A stretch of DNA of 6,175 bases from an uncultured Rhizobiaceae group bacterium (lineage in GTDB: Bacteria; Pseudomonadota; Alphaproteobacteria; Rhizobiales; Rhizobiaceae), in NCBI GenBank assembly GCA_905479965.1, contig CAJQOR010000055.1, positions 1-6,175 of the forward strand, in the 5' to 3' direction. The notes beneath the pieces were generated by a model that saw only the letters and a program-made list of their open reading frames with translations, searched no databases and was not told the DNA's origin. The translations under genes and the position numbers were made by a program. Shown piece by piece: positions 1 to 6,175 of the stretch; position 1 is the first letter of the stretch; each line of letters begins with the position of its first letter.

Positions 1-35
1 ATTAAAACCTGCGGATCAGTAATTGTTGCTAACAT
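1..35 (-). CDS. tadC: Start of probable tadC (inner-membrane platform protein), partial
   Basis: Only the first 11 complete codons are visible before the window ends. They read M-L-A-T-I-T-D-P-Q-V-L from an ATG at 35..33. The start is supported by an AAAGGTG Shine-Dalgarno sequence 7 nt upstream, and it lies 17 bp after the tadB stop codon, as expected for the next gene of one operon. In tad/cpa operons tadB is almost always followed by tadC, a second T2SSF-domain membrane protein that pairs with TadB as the assembly platform. The short N-terminus with a T-D-P-Q motif ahead of a presumed membrane segment agrees with TadC proteins as I know them. The identification rests mainly on position, because the diagnostic domain is outside the window. 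Confidence 0.7.
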   Translation of the reverse strand, partial: MLATITDPQVL

Positions 36-42
36 GTGAATT

Positions 43-49
43 CACCTTT
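43..49 (-). promoter_or_regulatory. Ribosome binding site of probable tadC
   Basis: AAAGGTG on the minus strand, 7 nt before the ATG at 35. It is the main evidence that a further gene starts just after tadB and runs off the window. Confidence 0.65.
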
Positions 50-52
50 CCG

Positions 53-1060
53 CTAAAGATCGAAATTGATCATTTTCTTCATGACCAAAACGCCAATTGT
101 CATCCATAGGAGTGAAACACCAATGATGATATGACCACGAGGATCTGTAAATAAAAGCATGATGTAATCAGGGGCGGTAATATAGACTAGCCCCGTGACA
201 ATAAATGGTAATGCTCCGATGATGACGGCAGAAGCTTTCGCCTCCATGGAAAGCGCCTTCACCTTGGCTTTCATTTGTTTGCGAGCTCGAAGAACTGCTG
301 ACAAATTTCCCAAAGCTTCCGCTAAGTTACCGCCGGCTTGTGCTTGAATATTGATCACCACCGAGAAGAAATTTACCTCGGGCAATGGAACACGGTTAAA
401 CATACGCCCGCACGCTTCTGGGATGCTAAGTCCTACTTGCTGTGCTTCAACAACCCGAATAAATTCACCCTTAACTGGCTCAGCACCTTCAGATGCTATC
501 AACCGTACGGCATCATTTAAAGGTAGGCCGGACTTGATAGAACGCACCATGACATCGAGTGCGTTTGGCAATTCGTTTAAAAATGCTTTGAACCTGCGGT
601 TTCTAATGAAAGATAAAACCCACGCCGGCAAACCAAGAGACGAGACAAAAAATACACCAAAGGCGATTAAAATATCACCCGCAGCTACAAATGCTATTCC
701 TCCCATAAAAACACCTGAGATAACGCCATATATGTAATATTGCTGCACGCTAATTGATAATCCAGCCTGGATAAGCTTGTCCTTAAGCTTCGGACTTGGT
801 GCTTTTGCGGTTTTTTGCTTTTCTTCGAGTTCTTTAAGCGAATCTTGAACCGATTTTTTCCGCTTACTCATTTCATTCAAGCGGTCACTGGCAGCTTTTT
901 TCTGGGCGACGTTTTGACTTCCAGACGACATTCTGGATAGTCTGGTTTCAGTCTTTCGCTCAGTATCGATACTTTGAAACATTAAACCATAAGCTAAAGC
1001 GCCAACAGCAACAGCAACCAAAACAATCAGCAGGATAACTTTAGGTTCTAAACCGAACAT
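53..1060 (-). CDS. tadB: TadB/CpaG-type inner-membrane pilus assembly protein (335 aa)
   Basis: This is a platform protein of the Tad/Flp pilus, thought to form with TadC the inner-membrane base on which the CpaF ATPase acts. Visible order: a short N-terminus (M-F-G-L-E-P) and a first membrane helix at about residues 8-29. A charged, Lys/Glu-rich, probably coiled-coil stretch follows at about 32-90, then two hydrophobic helices at about 108-150. The T2SSF (GspF-like) cytoplasmic domain spans about 160-280, with the typical L-P-N-A-L-D-V-M-V-R-S-I-K-S-G-L-P-L motif and the A-Q-A-G-G-N-L-A-E-A-L motif. Two C-terminal helices lie at about 278-298 and 309-328. Length fits the family. The frame stays open to an ATG at 1117, but that start would overlap cpaF by 26 bp. 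The ATG at 1060 has GGAG 8 nt upstream and gives the family-typical N-terminus, so it is preferred. It lies 31 bp after the cpaF stop and ends with TAG. Confidence 0.93.
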   Translation of the reverse strand: MFGLEPKVILLIVLVAVAVGALAYGLMFQSIDTERKTETRLSRMSSGSQNVAQKKAASDRLNEMSKRKKSVQDSLKELEEKQKTAKAPSPKLKDKLIQAGLSISVQQYYIYGVISGVFMGGIAFVAAGDILIAFGVFFVSSLGLPAWVLSFIRNRRFKAFLNELPNALDVMVRSIKSGLPLNDAVRLIASEGAEPVKGEFIRVVEAQQVGLSIPEACGRMFNRVPLPEVNFFSVVINIQAQAGGNLAEALGNLSAVLRARKQMKAKVKALSMEAKASAVIIGALPFIVTGLVYITAPDYIMLLFTDPRGHIIIGVSLLWMTIGVLVMKKMINFDL

Positions 1061-1068
1061 GTGTTCAA

Positions 1069-1072
1069 CTCC
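1069..1072 (-). promoter_or_regulatory. Ribosome binding site deciding the tadB start
   Basis: GGAG on the minus strand with 8 nt to the ATG at 1060. It selects this start over the in-frame ATG at 1117, which lies inside the end of cpaF. Confidence 0.8.
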
Positions 1073-1091
1073 GATTTTAAACAAGGCGCGA

Positions 1092-2576
1092 TCATGAAGA
1101 CGCTTCCATCTCGTCAAGTGCGTTTGCTAAACGCTCATCTTCGTTATACATCCGCGCGCGGTCCCAGAAGTAAGGCTTACCAATGCCTGTTGACCTATGC
1201 GCGCCGATCAAACGTCCATTTGCATCTTCGCCATCAACTTCAAACTTCATAAGGTCTTGTGTTACGATCACATCACCTTCCATCCCGGTGACTTCTGTAA
1301 TGTGAGTAATGCGACGTGAACCATCTCTCAAGCGCGCTGCTTGGATGATCACATCAATTGACCCCGCCAGAATTTCACGTACTGTTTTAGCCGGCAAAGA
1401 AAATCCACCCATAGCGATCATGGATTCCATTCTGCTCAAGCACTCTCTTGGAGAGTTTGAGTGAATTGTACCCATTGAACCATCGTGACCTGTGTTCATC
1501 GCTTGAAGCAAATCAAACACCTCAGGTCCACGTACCTCACCAACGATGATGCGTTCAGGTCTCATCCGGAGACAGTTCTTGATCAGATCTGTCATGGTGA
1601 TTTGGCCTTCACCTTCAATGTTTGGTGGGCGTGTTTCCAATCTTACGACATGTGGCTGTTGCAACTGAAGTTCGGCACTATCTTCGCATGTAATAATGCG
1701 TTCATCTTGATCAATATAGCCGGTTAAGCAATTGAGTAGTGTGGTTTTACCAGAGCCTGTACCGCCGGAGATTACGATATTACATCTCACGCGACCGATA
1801 ATTTGCAAGAGGGCTGCACCCGCCGGTGTAATGGATCCAAAATTGACCAATTGATCAAGCGTCAGCTTATCCTTCTTAAATTTCCGGATTGTCAGTGCCG
1901 CTCCGTCAATTGCCAAAGGTGGCGCAATAACGTTCACACGAGAACCATCTGGTAATCGCGCATCACAAATCGGGCTGGATTCATCAACGCGGCGACCTAC
2001 CTGGCTCACAATTCGCTGACAGATAGATAGCAATTGTCCATTATCGCGGAACCGAATGCGCGATTCTTCAACCTTACCGTCTACCTCAATATAGGTTTTA
2101 CCTGCACCATTGACCATGATGTCGGCGATGTCATCTCGCGCTAGAAGTGGTTCGAGCGGCCCATAGCCAAGAACATCGTTACAAATATCATCGAGCAGCT
2201 CTTCTTGTTCTGCTATAGAAAGTGCAAAGTTTTTGATAGCGATAATATCATTGACGATATCACGAATTTCTTCACGCGCACTTTCAACATCAAGTTTAGC
2301 CAGTTGAGACAAATCGATCGTATCGATTAGCGCTGAAAACACCTGAGATTTTGTATCATAGTAGCTTTCATCACGCTCCGGCTCCACCGTTGGAGCAGGC
2401 GCTGTTGGCGGCGTTACTTTAATCTTCTTCACAACAGTCTTCGACGCGTCCTGAGACCCCGCTGAAGACTTTTGAGCTGGACTACTAGATTGAGACGCAG
2501 CCTCAACCCGGTCCATTACATTAATTGAACCCGATGAAGGCTTCCCGCCATTGCCACCACTACGTTTACCAAACAT
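1092..2576 (-). CDS. cpaF: CpaF/TadA pilus assembly ATPase (494 aa)
   Basis: Cytoplasmic hexameric secretion ATPase of the type II/IV family (VirB11/GspE-like) that powers Flp pilus assembly at the TadB/TadC platform. Residues about 8-70 are a low-complexity Ser/Gly/Pro/Ala/Lys linker, probably disordered. The N-terminal domain (about 75-250) carries the family motifs [10 protein letters not shown] (136-145), I-M-V-N-G (153-157) and [11 protein letters not shown] (205-215). The catalytic core has Walker [10 protein letters not shown] (271-279), the Asp box [11 protein letters not shown] (293-303), Walker [11 protein letters not shown] (343-352) and the His box [12 protein letters not shown] (363-374). 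All catalytic elements are present, so an active ATPase is expected. The ATG at 2576 is supported by GAGG 7 nt upstream. It starts 35 bp after cpaE and stops with TGA. Confidence 0.97.
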   Translation of the reverse strand: MFGKRSGGNGGKPSSGSINVMDRVEAASQSSSPAQKSSAGSQDASKTVVKKIKVTPPTAPAPTVEPERDESYYDTKSQVFSALIDTIDLSQLAKLDVESAREEIRDIVNDIIAIKNFALSIAEQEELLDDICNDVLGYGPLEPLLARDDIADIMVNGAGKTYIEVDGKVEESRIRFRDNGQLLSICQRIVSQVGRRVDESSPICDARLPDGSRVNVIAPPLAIDGAALTIRKFKKDKLTLDQLVNFGSITPAGAALLQIIGRVRCNIVISGGTGSGKTTLLNCLTGYIDQDERIITCEDSAELQLQQPHVVRLETRPPNIEGEGQITMTDLIKNCLRMRPERIIVGEVRGPEVFDLLQAMNTGHDGSMGTIHSNSPRECLSRMESMIAMGGFSLPAKTVREILAGSIDVIIQAARLRDGSRRITHITEVTGMEGDVIVTQDLMKFEVDGEDANGRLIGAHRSTGIGKPYFWDRARMYNEDERLANALDEMEASS

Positions 2577-2583
2577 ATAACTG

Positions 2584-2587
2584 CCTC
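2584..2587 (-). promoter_or_regulatory. Ribosome binding site of cpaF
   Basis: GAGG on the minus strand, 7 nt before the ATG at 2576, inside the 35-bp gap after cpaE. It confirms the cpaF start and its low-complexity N-terminus. Confidence 0.75.
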
Positions 2588-2611
2588 AGAACCATGCTAA
2601 TTTGTTTCAAA

Positions 2612-3901
2612 TTACCGACCAAGTTTTGCCAACAAACCAGATATTGCACCACCTTTTTGCTTCTTGATCTGAGAGCGACCAGTCAGCACGTGAGCAATTT
2701 GTGAAAATGTTTCAGCCGTTGGCGATTTTGCGTCCATCTCAGCGATCATTCGACCACTGTTTGCTGCATCACCAAATAAAGCAGCATCAAATGGGATGAC
2801 TGCTAATGGATCAACCTCAAACGGACTACAAAAATCTGAAACGCTGATTTCAGGTCTCTTTGGCATGCCAACCTGATTAAGGATCAAATGCGGCACAGGA
2901 TCATTTGGGCGTGCCTGCGCCAAGGCATCAAAAATATTTTTAGCGTTTCGCAAATTGGCAAGATCAGGTGAAGCAATAACAACGACTTCATCAACTGCTG
3001 ACAAAAGATTTAGCGTCCAAGAATTCCAACAGTGCGGAACGTCAAACACAGTCATCGGCGCAGAACGCTGCAATATCTCCAAAATCGGCATAAATGCGTC
3101 TTCATCAAGATCAAAGGTCCTGTCCATCATGGATGGTGCGGCCAACAAAGATAAATGCTCTGAACATTTTTCCAACAAACGGTCCATGAAGACTTCATCT
3201 ATTCTATTTTGAGAATAAACAGCTTCGGCCGTTCCTTGAAGTGGATCGCGATCAAGATTTAGATTAGCCGTTCCATAAGCAAGATCTAAGTCTGCGAGAA
3301 TAACACCGGAGGAGAATAAATCAGAAATTCCCCAACCACAATTATGCGCTAAGGTTGACGCGCCAACACCACCTTTTGCTCCGAAATATGCAACAGTTTT
3401 ACCAACTGGATCCGCATCTGGATCAACAAAGATGGATGTCATTGTGTCAATAATATCTGACATGGACACAGGTTTGACCATATATTCTGCAATGCCGTTT
3501 TTAATCAACATGCGGTAAAGACCAATATCGTTATTGTCACCGATGATGACAACATGTGTATCACGATCACAAACATCCGCCAGATTTTGCAAATCATCCA
3601 TCAGGTCAGACTGACCTCCGGACGCTTCTATGATCAAAAGATTTGGCGTTGGCGATGTTGAAAACATGCTCGACGCTGCCAGAATACTACCCTGATTAGC
3701 GCGCATGTTCACATTTAAAAGCCGCCGATCATTTGAACATTGATCCATTAAGTCAAGCAGGCTCGAGCTTTCGCAAAATGCATGAACTGATATGCGAGGT
3801 AATGGGCGGAGCTCTCTCAGCTCTTCGCCACTTGTTGCCACAGCATCTGGACCTAAGTCCTTGTCATTCATACTCGATTGAGCGTAATCAATACTGGTCA
3901 T
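2612..3901 (-). CDS. cpaE: CpaE/TadZ pilus localisation protein, pseudo-receiver plus ParA/MinD-like ATPase (429 aa)
   Basis: CpaE/TadZ proteins place the Tad machine at its cellular site, often the pole. Residues about 37-160 form a response-regulator-like domain. The usual phospho-acceptor position reads L-L-I-I-E-A-S (Glu about 92), while the conserved Lys (Y-M-V-K-P, about 143) is kept, so it is a pseudo-receiver. A ParA/MinD-type domain follows, with a deviant P-loop F-G-A-K-G-G-V-G-A-S-T from about 173 to 183. Lys176 is kept, but the position of the second P-loop lysine is Ala181. Further family motifs are L-A-D-L-D-L (about 202-207), D-V-P-H (287-290) and D-L-A-N-L-R-N-A-K-N. The frame is open to a TTG at 3919 with no ribosome binding site; the ATG at 3901 has GGAG 7 nt upstream and is preferred. 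The gene lies 41 bp after cpaD and 35 bp before cpaF. Confidence 0.94.
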   Translation of the reverse strand: MTSIDYAQSSMNDKDLGPDAVATSGEELRELRPLPRISVHAFCESSSLLDLMDQCSNDRRLLNVNMRANQGSILAASSMFSTSPTPNLLIIEASGGQSDLMDDLQNLADVCDRDTHVVIIGDNNDIGLYRMLIKNGIAEYMVKPVSMSDIIDTMTSIFVDPDADPVGKTVAYFGAKGGVGASTLAHNCGWGISDLFSSGVILADLDLAYGTANLNLDRDPLQGTAEAVYSQNRIDEVFMDRLLEKCSEHLSLLAAPSMMDRTFDLDEDAFMPILEILQRSAPMTVFDVPHCWNSWTLNLLSAVDEVVVIASPDLANLRNAKNIFDALAQARPNDPVPHLILNQVGMPKRPEISVSDFCSPFEVDPLAVIPFDAALFGDAANSGRMIAEMDAKSPTAETFSQIAHVLTGRSQIKKQKGGAISGLLAKLGR

Positions 3902-3908
3902 TTGCGAT

Positions 3909-3912
3909 CTCC
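3909..3912 (-). promoter_or_regulatory. Ribosome binding site deciding the cpaE start
   Basis: GGAG on the minus strand with 7 nt to the ATG at 3901. The upstream in-frame TTG at 3919 would place this site inside the coding region and has no comparable site of its own. Confidence 0.8.
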
Positions 3913-3942
3913 GATACAAGAACTTTCAACATCATCACACAC

Positions 3943-4650
3943 CTATAGTTCCGCCCCATTTGTCTGATAATTTCCAATTGCTGTTGAGCGACGTGCTGCA
4001 TCAACAGGCATTTGTCCTCTTGGTCGAACCAGATCTAGAGGGTTGGAGATTTGATTGGCGATATTGCTTTGTGTCGCACAGCCAAAATTGGAATATTGTT
4101 TATTTTCCGAACTGCCGGATAAAATATCGTCTTCCCACTTACCGCATTTCTCAGTTGACGCGGAAATTGCGCTATAAACCAAGCGAATAGGAGCTTGATC
4201 CCCATAGGTTTGCGCTTCGTAAGGAACGATTGTGACTTGCTTGCTCGCGACACCAAAATCCGAAAGTTTTTTCAGAACTTTTTGCGCATATGTTTTCGCT
4301 GTTTGCGCATTGCCTGAACCTGCCGGGCGCATAATTGTCATATACCCAGCATTTGAATTTAAATATTGCTGCGCAAAGCCCTTAATAATATCACCTGTTG
4401 CTGGTGTTAGACGATGTGAATATTTACCGACTGGCAAATCCAGTGTCTTATCCTGTTCTGCGATGACAATTGGGTGGCGCGTACGATAATCATCAGGTAC
4501 GGCGCCCACTTCAATATGCTGAACACGCCCCGCACAACTTGTCAAAGCCATGGTTAAACACAACACAAATGGTGTCACAAATTTTGGCATGGAACGCTTT
4601 TTTGCATTCTTACCAGGTGTTGGGATGTTTAGCTGTTCTACGTGAATCAT
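3943..4650 (-). CDS. cpaD: CpaD pilus assembly lipoprotein (235 aa)
   Basis: CpaD is an alphaproteobacterial Tad component, a predicted periplasmic/outer-membrane lipoprotein that works with the CpaC secretin. A lipoprotein signal is visible: a hydrophobic run F-V-T-P-F-V-L-C-L-T-M-A-L and lipobox L-T-S-C, with the lipidated Cys at about 39. It is preceded by an unusually long hydrophilic n-region containing K-N-A-K-K-R-S. The mature part has the family motif R-H-P-I-V-I-A-E (about 58-65). It also has two Cys at about 169 (K-C-G-K-W) and 191 (N-F-G-C-A-T-Q), followed by S-N-P-L-D-L-V-R-P-R-G and D-A-A-R-R-S-T-A-I. The frame extends to an ATG at 4728, but that would overlap cpaC by 68 bp. The ATG at 4650 has AGGAG 7 nt upstream and leaves a 10-bp gap. 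A further in-frame ATG at 4590 would give a conventional signal peptide but lacks a ribosome binding site. Confidence 0.93.
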   Translation of the reverse strand: MIHVEQLNIPTPGKNAKKRSMPKFVTPFVLCLTMALTSCAGRVQHIEVGAVPDDYRTRHPIVIAEQDKTLDLPVGKYSHRLTPATGDIIKGFAQQYLNSNAGYMTIMRPAGSGNAQTAKTYAQKVLKKLSDFGVASKQVTIVPYEAQTYGDQAPIRLVYSAISASTEKCGKWEDDILSGSSENKQYSNFGCATQSNIANQISNPLDLVRPRGQMPVDAARRSTAIGNYQTNGAEL

Positions 4651-4657
4651 AATCCAA

Positions 4658-4662
4658 CTCCT
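4658..4662 (-). promoter_or_regulatory. Ribosome binding site deciding the cpaD start, overlapping the cpaC stop codon
   Basis: AGGAG on the minus strand with 7 nt to the ATG at 4650. Its first bases are also the end of the cpaC TAG stop (4663..4661), so ribosomes ending cpaC stop on the cpaD initiation region. Translational coupling is an inference from this overlap. Confidence 0.8.
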
Positions 4663-6175
4663 ACTTAAAAATAAATCCGACAGAACCGTGATATCGGCCC
4701 TCTGGAAGTTCAGTTTCAACTTGTCCATAAACCCGATTTACTTTGCCTAAGAAGAAGCCGGCGCCATCGCTAGCGGGAGTAAAATTATCGTCTGGTTTTG
4801 AAAGCTCTTGCCGCGAAACAGGCTTCACCAAATATGGCGTTGCAATAATAACAAGCTCGTTTTCACTGCGCACAAAGTCGCGACTTCTAAATAATGAACC
4901 AAGAACCGGGATCTTTGAAAAGCCTGGATATCCCGACATTGCCTGACGGATATCGTCTTTGATTAAACCTGCGATGACAATTGAGCCACCTGATGGCAAT
5001 TCTACAGATGTCTCAGCCTCGCGCTTACGGATTGACATAAATGTCGTGCCCGGAATGCTTCCGCCACCTGCCAAGGACGTCGCAGCTTCAAATGTCGGCT
5101 CAGAAACTTCAGTACGAATTTTCAAACTAATGCGACCAGGCCCTAAGACCAGTGGTGTAAAGTTTAATCTAATACCATATTCAATACGTTCATTTTCATA
5201 GGTCAGCGAGTTGTTTTCTGTATCGTAATTTTGACTGGTTGTTAGGTTAAACTCACCACCCACGTAAAAGGTTGCTGCCTCACCTGATATGGCGGTAAGG
5301 CTTGGCTCTGCCAATGTTCGCATAACACCGGCTCGTTCCATCGCATTGATGTAACTTGCAATGTCTAACCCACCGATTGAACCAGCTATACGGCCAAAAT
5401 TGCCGTTCACAAGCGCCTTGCCTAAATTGGCAGGGTTATTGGAACTAAACGCCGTGCTGCCATTATATGTGCTCGTTGAGTTCACCCCCAACTGCTTTAG
5501 GATCTGGCGGCTCACTTCAGCAACTGTCACCTTGAGTGTGACCTGATCTTCACCATCAATGTTTAGCAAGTTTACGATTTGCGATGTTTGACGATCTTCA
5601 GCTGAAATCGCAGCATCACCTGTTTCACTTGTTAAAGATGTTACACGTGTTGTCGCTTCACCACCTTTAAGAAAGATTTCTGCCAATTGGGCAGCGCGCG
5701 CTGCATCCTGCGGGGTGCGCACTGATCCTGTCAAAACAATATTATCGGAGATAATCTCGACATTAATATTTGATTCGGGAATAAAACGCGCTAATTGTTG
5801 TTGCAAATTGGCGACATCGCGCTCTATTCGAAGGTCGATATTGATGATCTCCTCACCCCCGGCACCAAATATAAAAATATTGGTTTGACCAACAGATTTA
5901 CCAAATAGATAAATTCTGCGAGATGTCCGTGTGACGGCATCAGCAAGTGACGGATCTGCAACCAAAATATCATGAGCATTTTTTGGTAAATCAATGACGA
6001 TAGCCTTATTAAGGCCCAATGTCAGAGATCTCGAAACGCCCGCGCCGGTTTTACGGATTTTAAGGATTGAATTGTTTTTGGCAAACGCTTGCGCACCCAA
6101 CCCAAAATCCGATCCAACAACAGCAAAACCTGTTAGCGCAAAACTGGACAACAAGGCCAGTTTACAAACTGAGAT
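4661..6175 (-). CDS. cpaC: CpaC/RcpA outer-membrane secretin of the Tad pilus, 5' partial (504 aa visible)
   Basis: Secretin forming the outer-membrane channel for the Flp pilus. The frame stays open to the window edge (I-S-V-C-K-L-A then L-L-S-S-F-A-L-T-G-F), so the true start lies beyond 6175. The TTG at 6154 is inside the signal peptide, not a start. Using visible numbering, the signal peptide probably ends at A-Q-A-F-A (about 32). A pilus N-terminal domain (about 45-118) contains the typical I-V-I-D-L-P and G-Q-T-N-I-F-I-F motifs. A BON-like domain follows (about 120-175, N-I-V-L-T-G-S-V). The secretin domain spans about 270-450 and includes T-L-A-E-P-S-L-T-A, Y-V-G-G-E-F, V-E-L-P-S-G-G-S-I-V-I-A-G-L, S-K-I-P-V-L-G-S-L-F (419-429) and E-L-V-I-I-A-T-P-Y-L-V-K-P (440-452). 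The C-terminal tail G-A-G-F-F-L-G-K-V-N-R-V-Y-G is typical of RcpA. It stops with TAG. Confidence 0.95.
   Translation of the reverse strand: MSVCKLALLSSFALTGFAVVGSDFGLGAQAFAKNNSILKIRKTGAGVSRSLTLGLNKAIVIDLPKNAHDILVADPSLADAVTRTSRRIYLFGKSVGQTNIFIFGAGGEEIINIDLRIERDVANLQQQLARFIPESNINVEIISDNIVLTGSVRTPQDAARAAQLAEIFLKGGEATTRVTSLTSETGDAAISAEDRQTSQIVNLLNIDGEDQVTLKVTVAEVSRQILKQLGVNSTSTYNGSTAFSSNNPANLGKALVNGNFGRIAGSIGGLDIASYINAMERAGVMRTLAEPSLTAISGEAATFYVGGEFNLTTSQNYDTENNSLTYENERIEYGIRLNFTPLVLGPGRISLKIRTEVSEPTFEAATSLAGGGSIPGTTFMSIRKREAETSVELPSGGSIVIAGLIKDDIRQAMSGYPGFSKIPVLGSLFRSRDFVRSENELVIIATPYLVKPVSRQELSKPDDNFTPASDGAGFFLGKVNRVYGQVETELPEGRYHGSVGFIFK

Noticed and set aside
351..737. 128-codon plus-strand reading frame opposite tadB
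   Set aside because: It is antisense to the conserved T2SSF region of tadB, has no recognisable domain, and its composition (Thr, Pro, Lys, Ala, Ile) is that of a complement shadow.
3902..3942. Possible internal promoter or terminator in the largest intergenic gap (cpaD-cpaE)
   Set aside because: The 41 bp contain only the cpaE ribosome binding site; I see no inverted repeat with a T-run and no convincing -35/-10 pair.
4035..4256. 73-codon minus-strand frame within cpaD
   Set aside because: It lies wholly inside cpaD in another frame, and the cpaD frame carries the recognised motifs. No family resemblance was seen.
4232..4652. Two plus-strand frames opposite the cpaD 5' half
   Set aside because: They are antisense to the conserved CpaD coding sequence, with no recognisable domain and no neighbouring plus-strand genes.
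4743..5201. Plus-strand frames opposite the cpaC secretin domain
   Set aside because: They are complementary shadows of a strongly conserved secretin domain and match no known family.
1..6175. CRISPR arrays, tRNA genes, insertion sequences or direct repeats
   Set aside because: Nothing of the kind was seen by eye; almost all of the window is conserved coding sequence of one operon with no sign of insertion.

Overview
The window is a central slice of a tad/cpa (Flp-type IVb pilus, tight adherence) operon. All genes lie on the minus strand, so transcription runs from high to low coordinates. In that order they are cpaC (rcpA, outer-membrane secretin, 5' end cut by the window edge), cpaD (periplasmic lipoprotein), cpaE (tadZ, ParA/MinD-like localisation protein), cpaF (tadA, secretion ATPase), tadB (inner-membrane platform protein) and the first 11 codons of what is most likely tadC. 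The genes are packed with gaps of only 10 to 41 bp. No gap shows a terminator-like hairpin, and no credible gene lies on the plus strand. No stretch over 300 bp lacks a gene.

The gene order and protein signatures (CpaD with an N-GCA motif, CpaE with pseudo-receiver plus KGGVGAST, CpaF with a low-complexity N-terminus) point to an alphaproteobacterium, most probably of the Rhizobiales/Hyphomicrobiales type, where the same order is called ctpCDEFGH. Base composition looks moderate (mid-40s percent GC by eye, not computed), which would suit a marine or host-associated member. The genus cannot be read from this window.

The parts form one machine. CpaC makes the outer-membrane channel, and CpaD is the associated lipoprotein. 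CpaE places the machine in the cell, CpaF hydrolyses ATP to drive pilin assembly, and TadB with TadC forms the inner-membrane platform on which CpaF acts. The pilin, prepilin peptidase (cpaA/tadV) and cpaB (rcpC) would be expected upstream, beyond position 6175. tadC and tadD-like genes would be expected downstream, beyond position 1.

The main correction offered is to start sites. The longest reading frames of tadB, cpaE and cpaD each begin upstream of the real start. In each case a Shine-Dalgarno sequence 7 to 8 nt before a downstream ATG marks a shorter protein that no longer overlaps its neighbour. The apparent TTG start of cpaC is an artefact of the window edge. I see no undescribed system here; the locus is a recognisable, apparently intact Tad core with a few modest sequence peculiarities.
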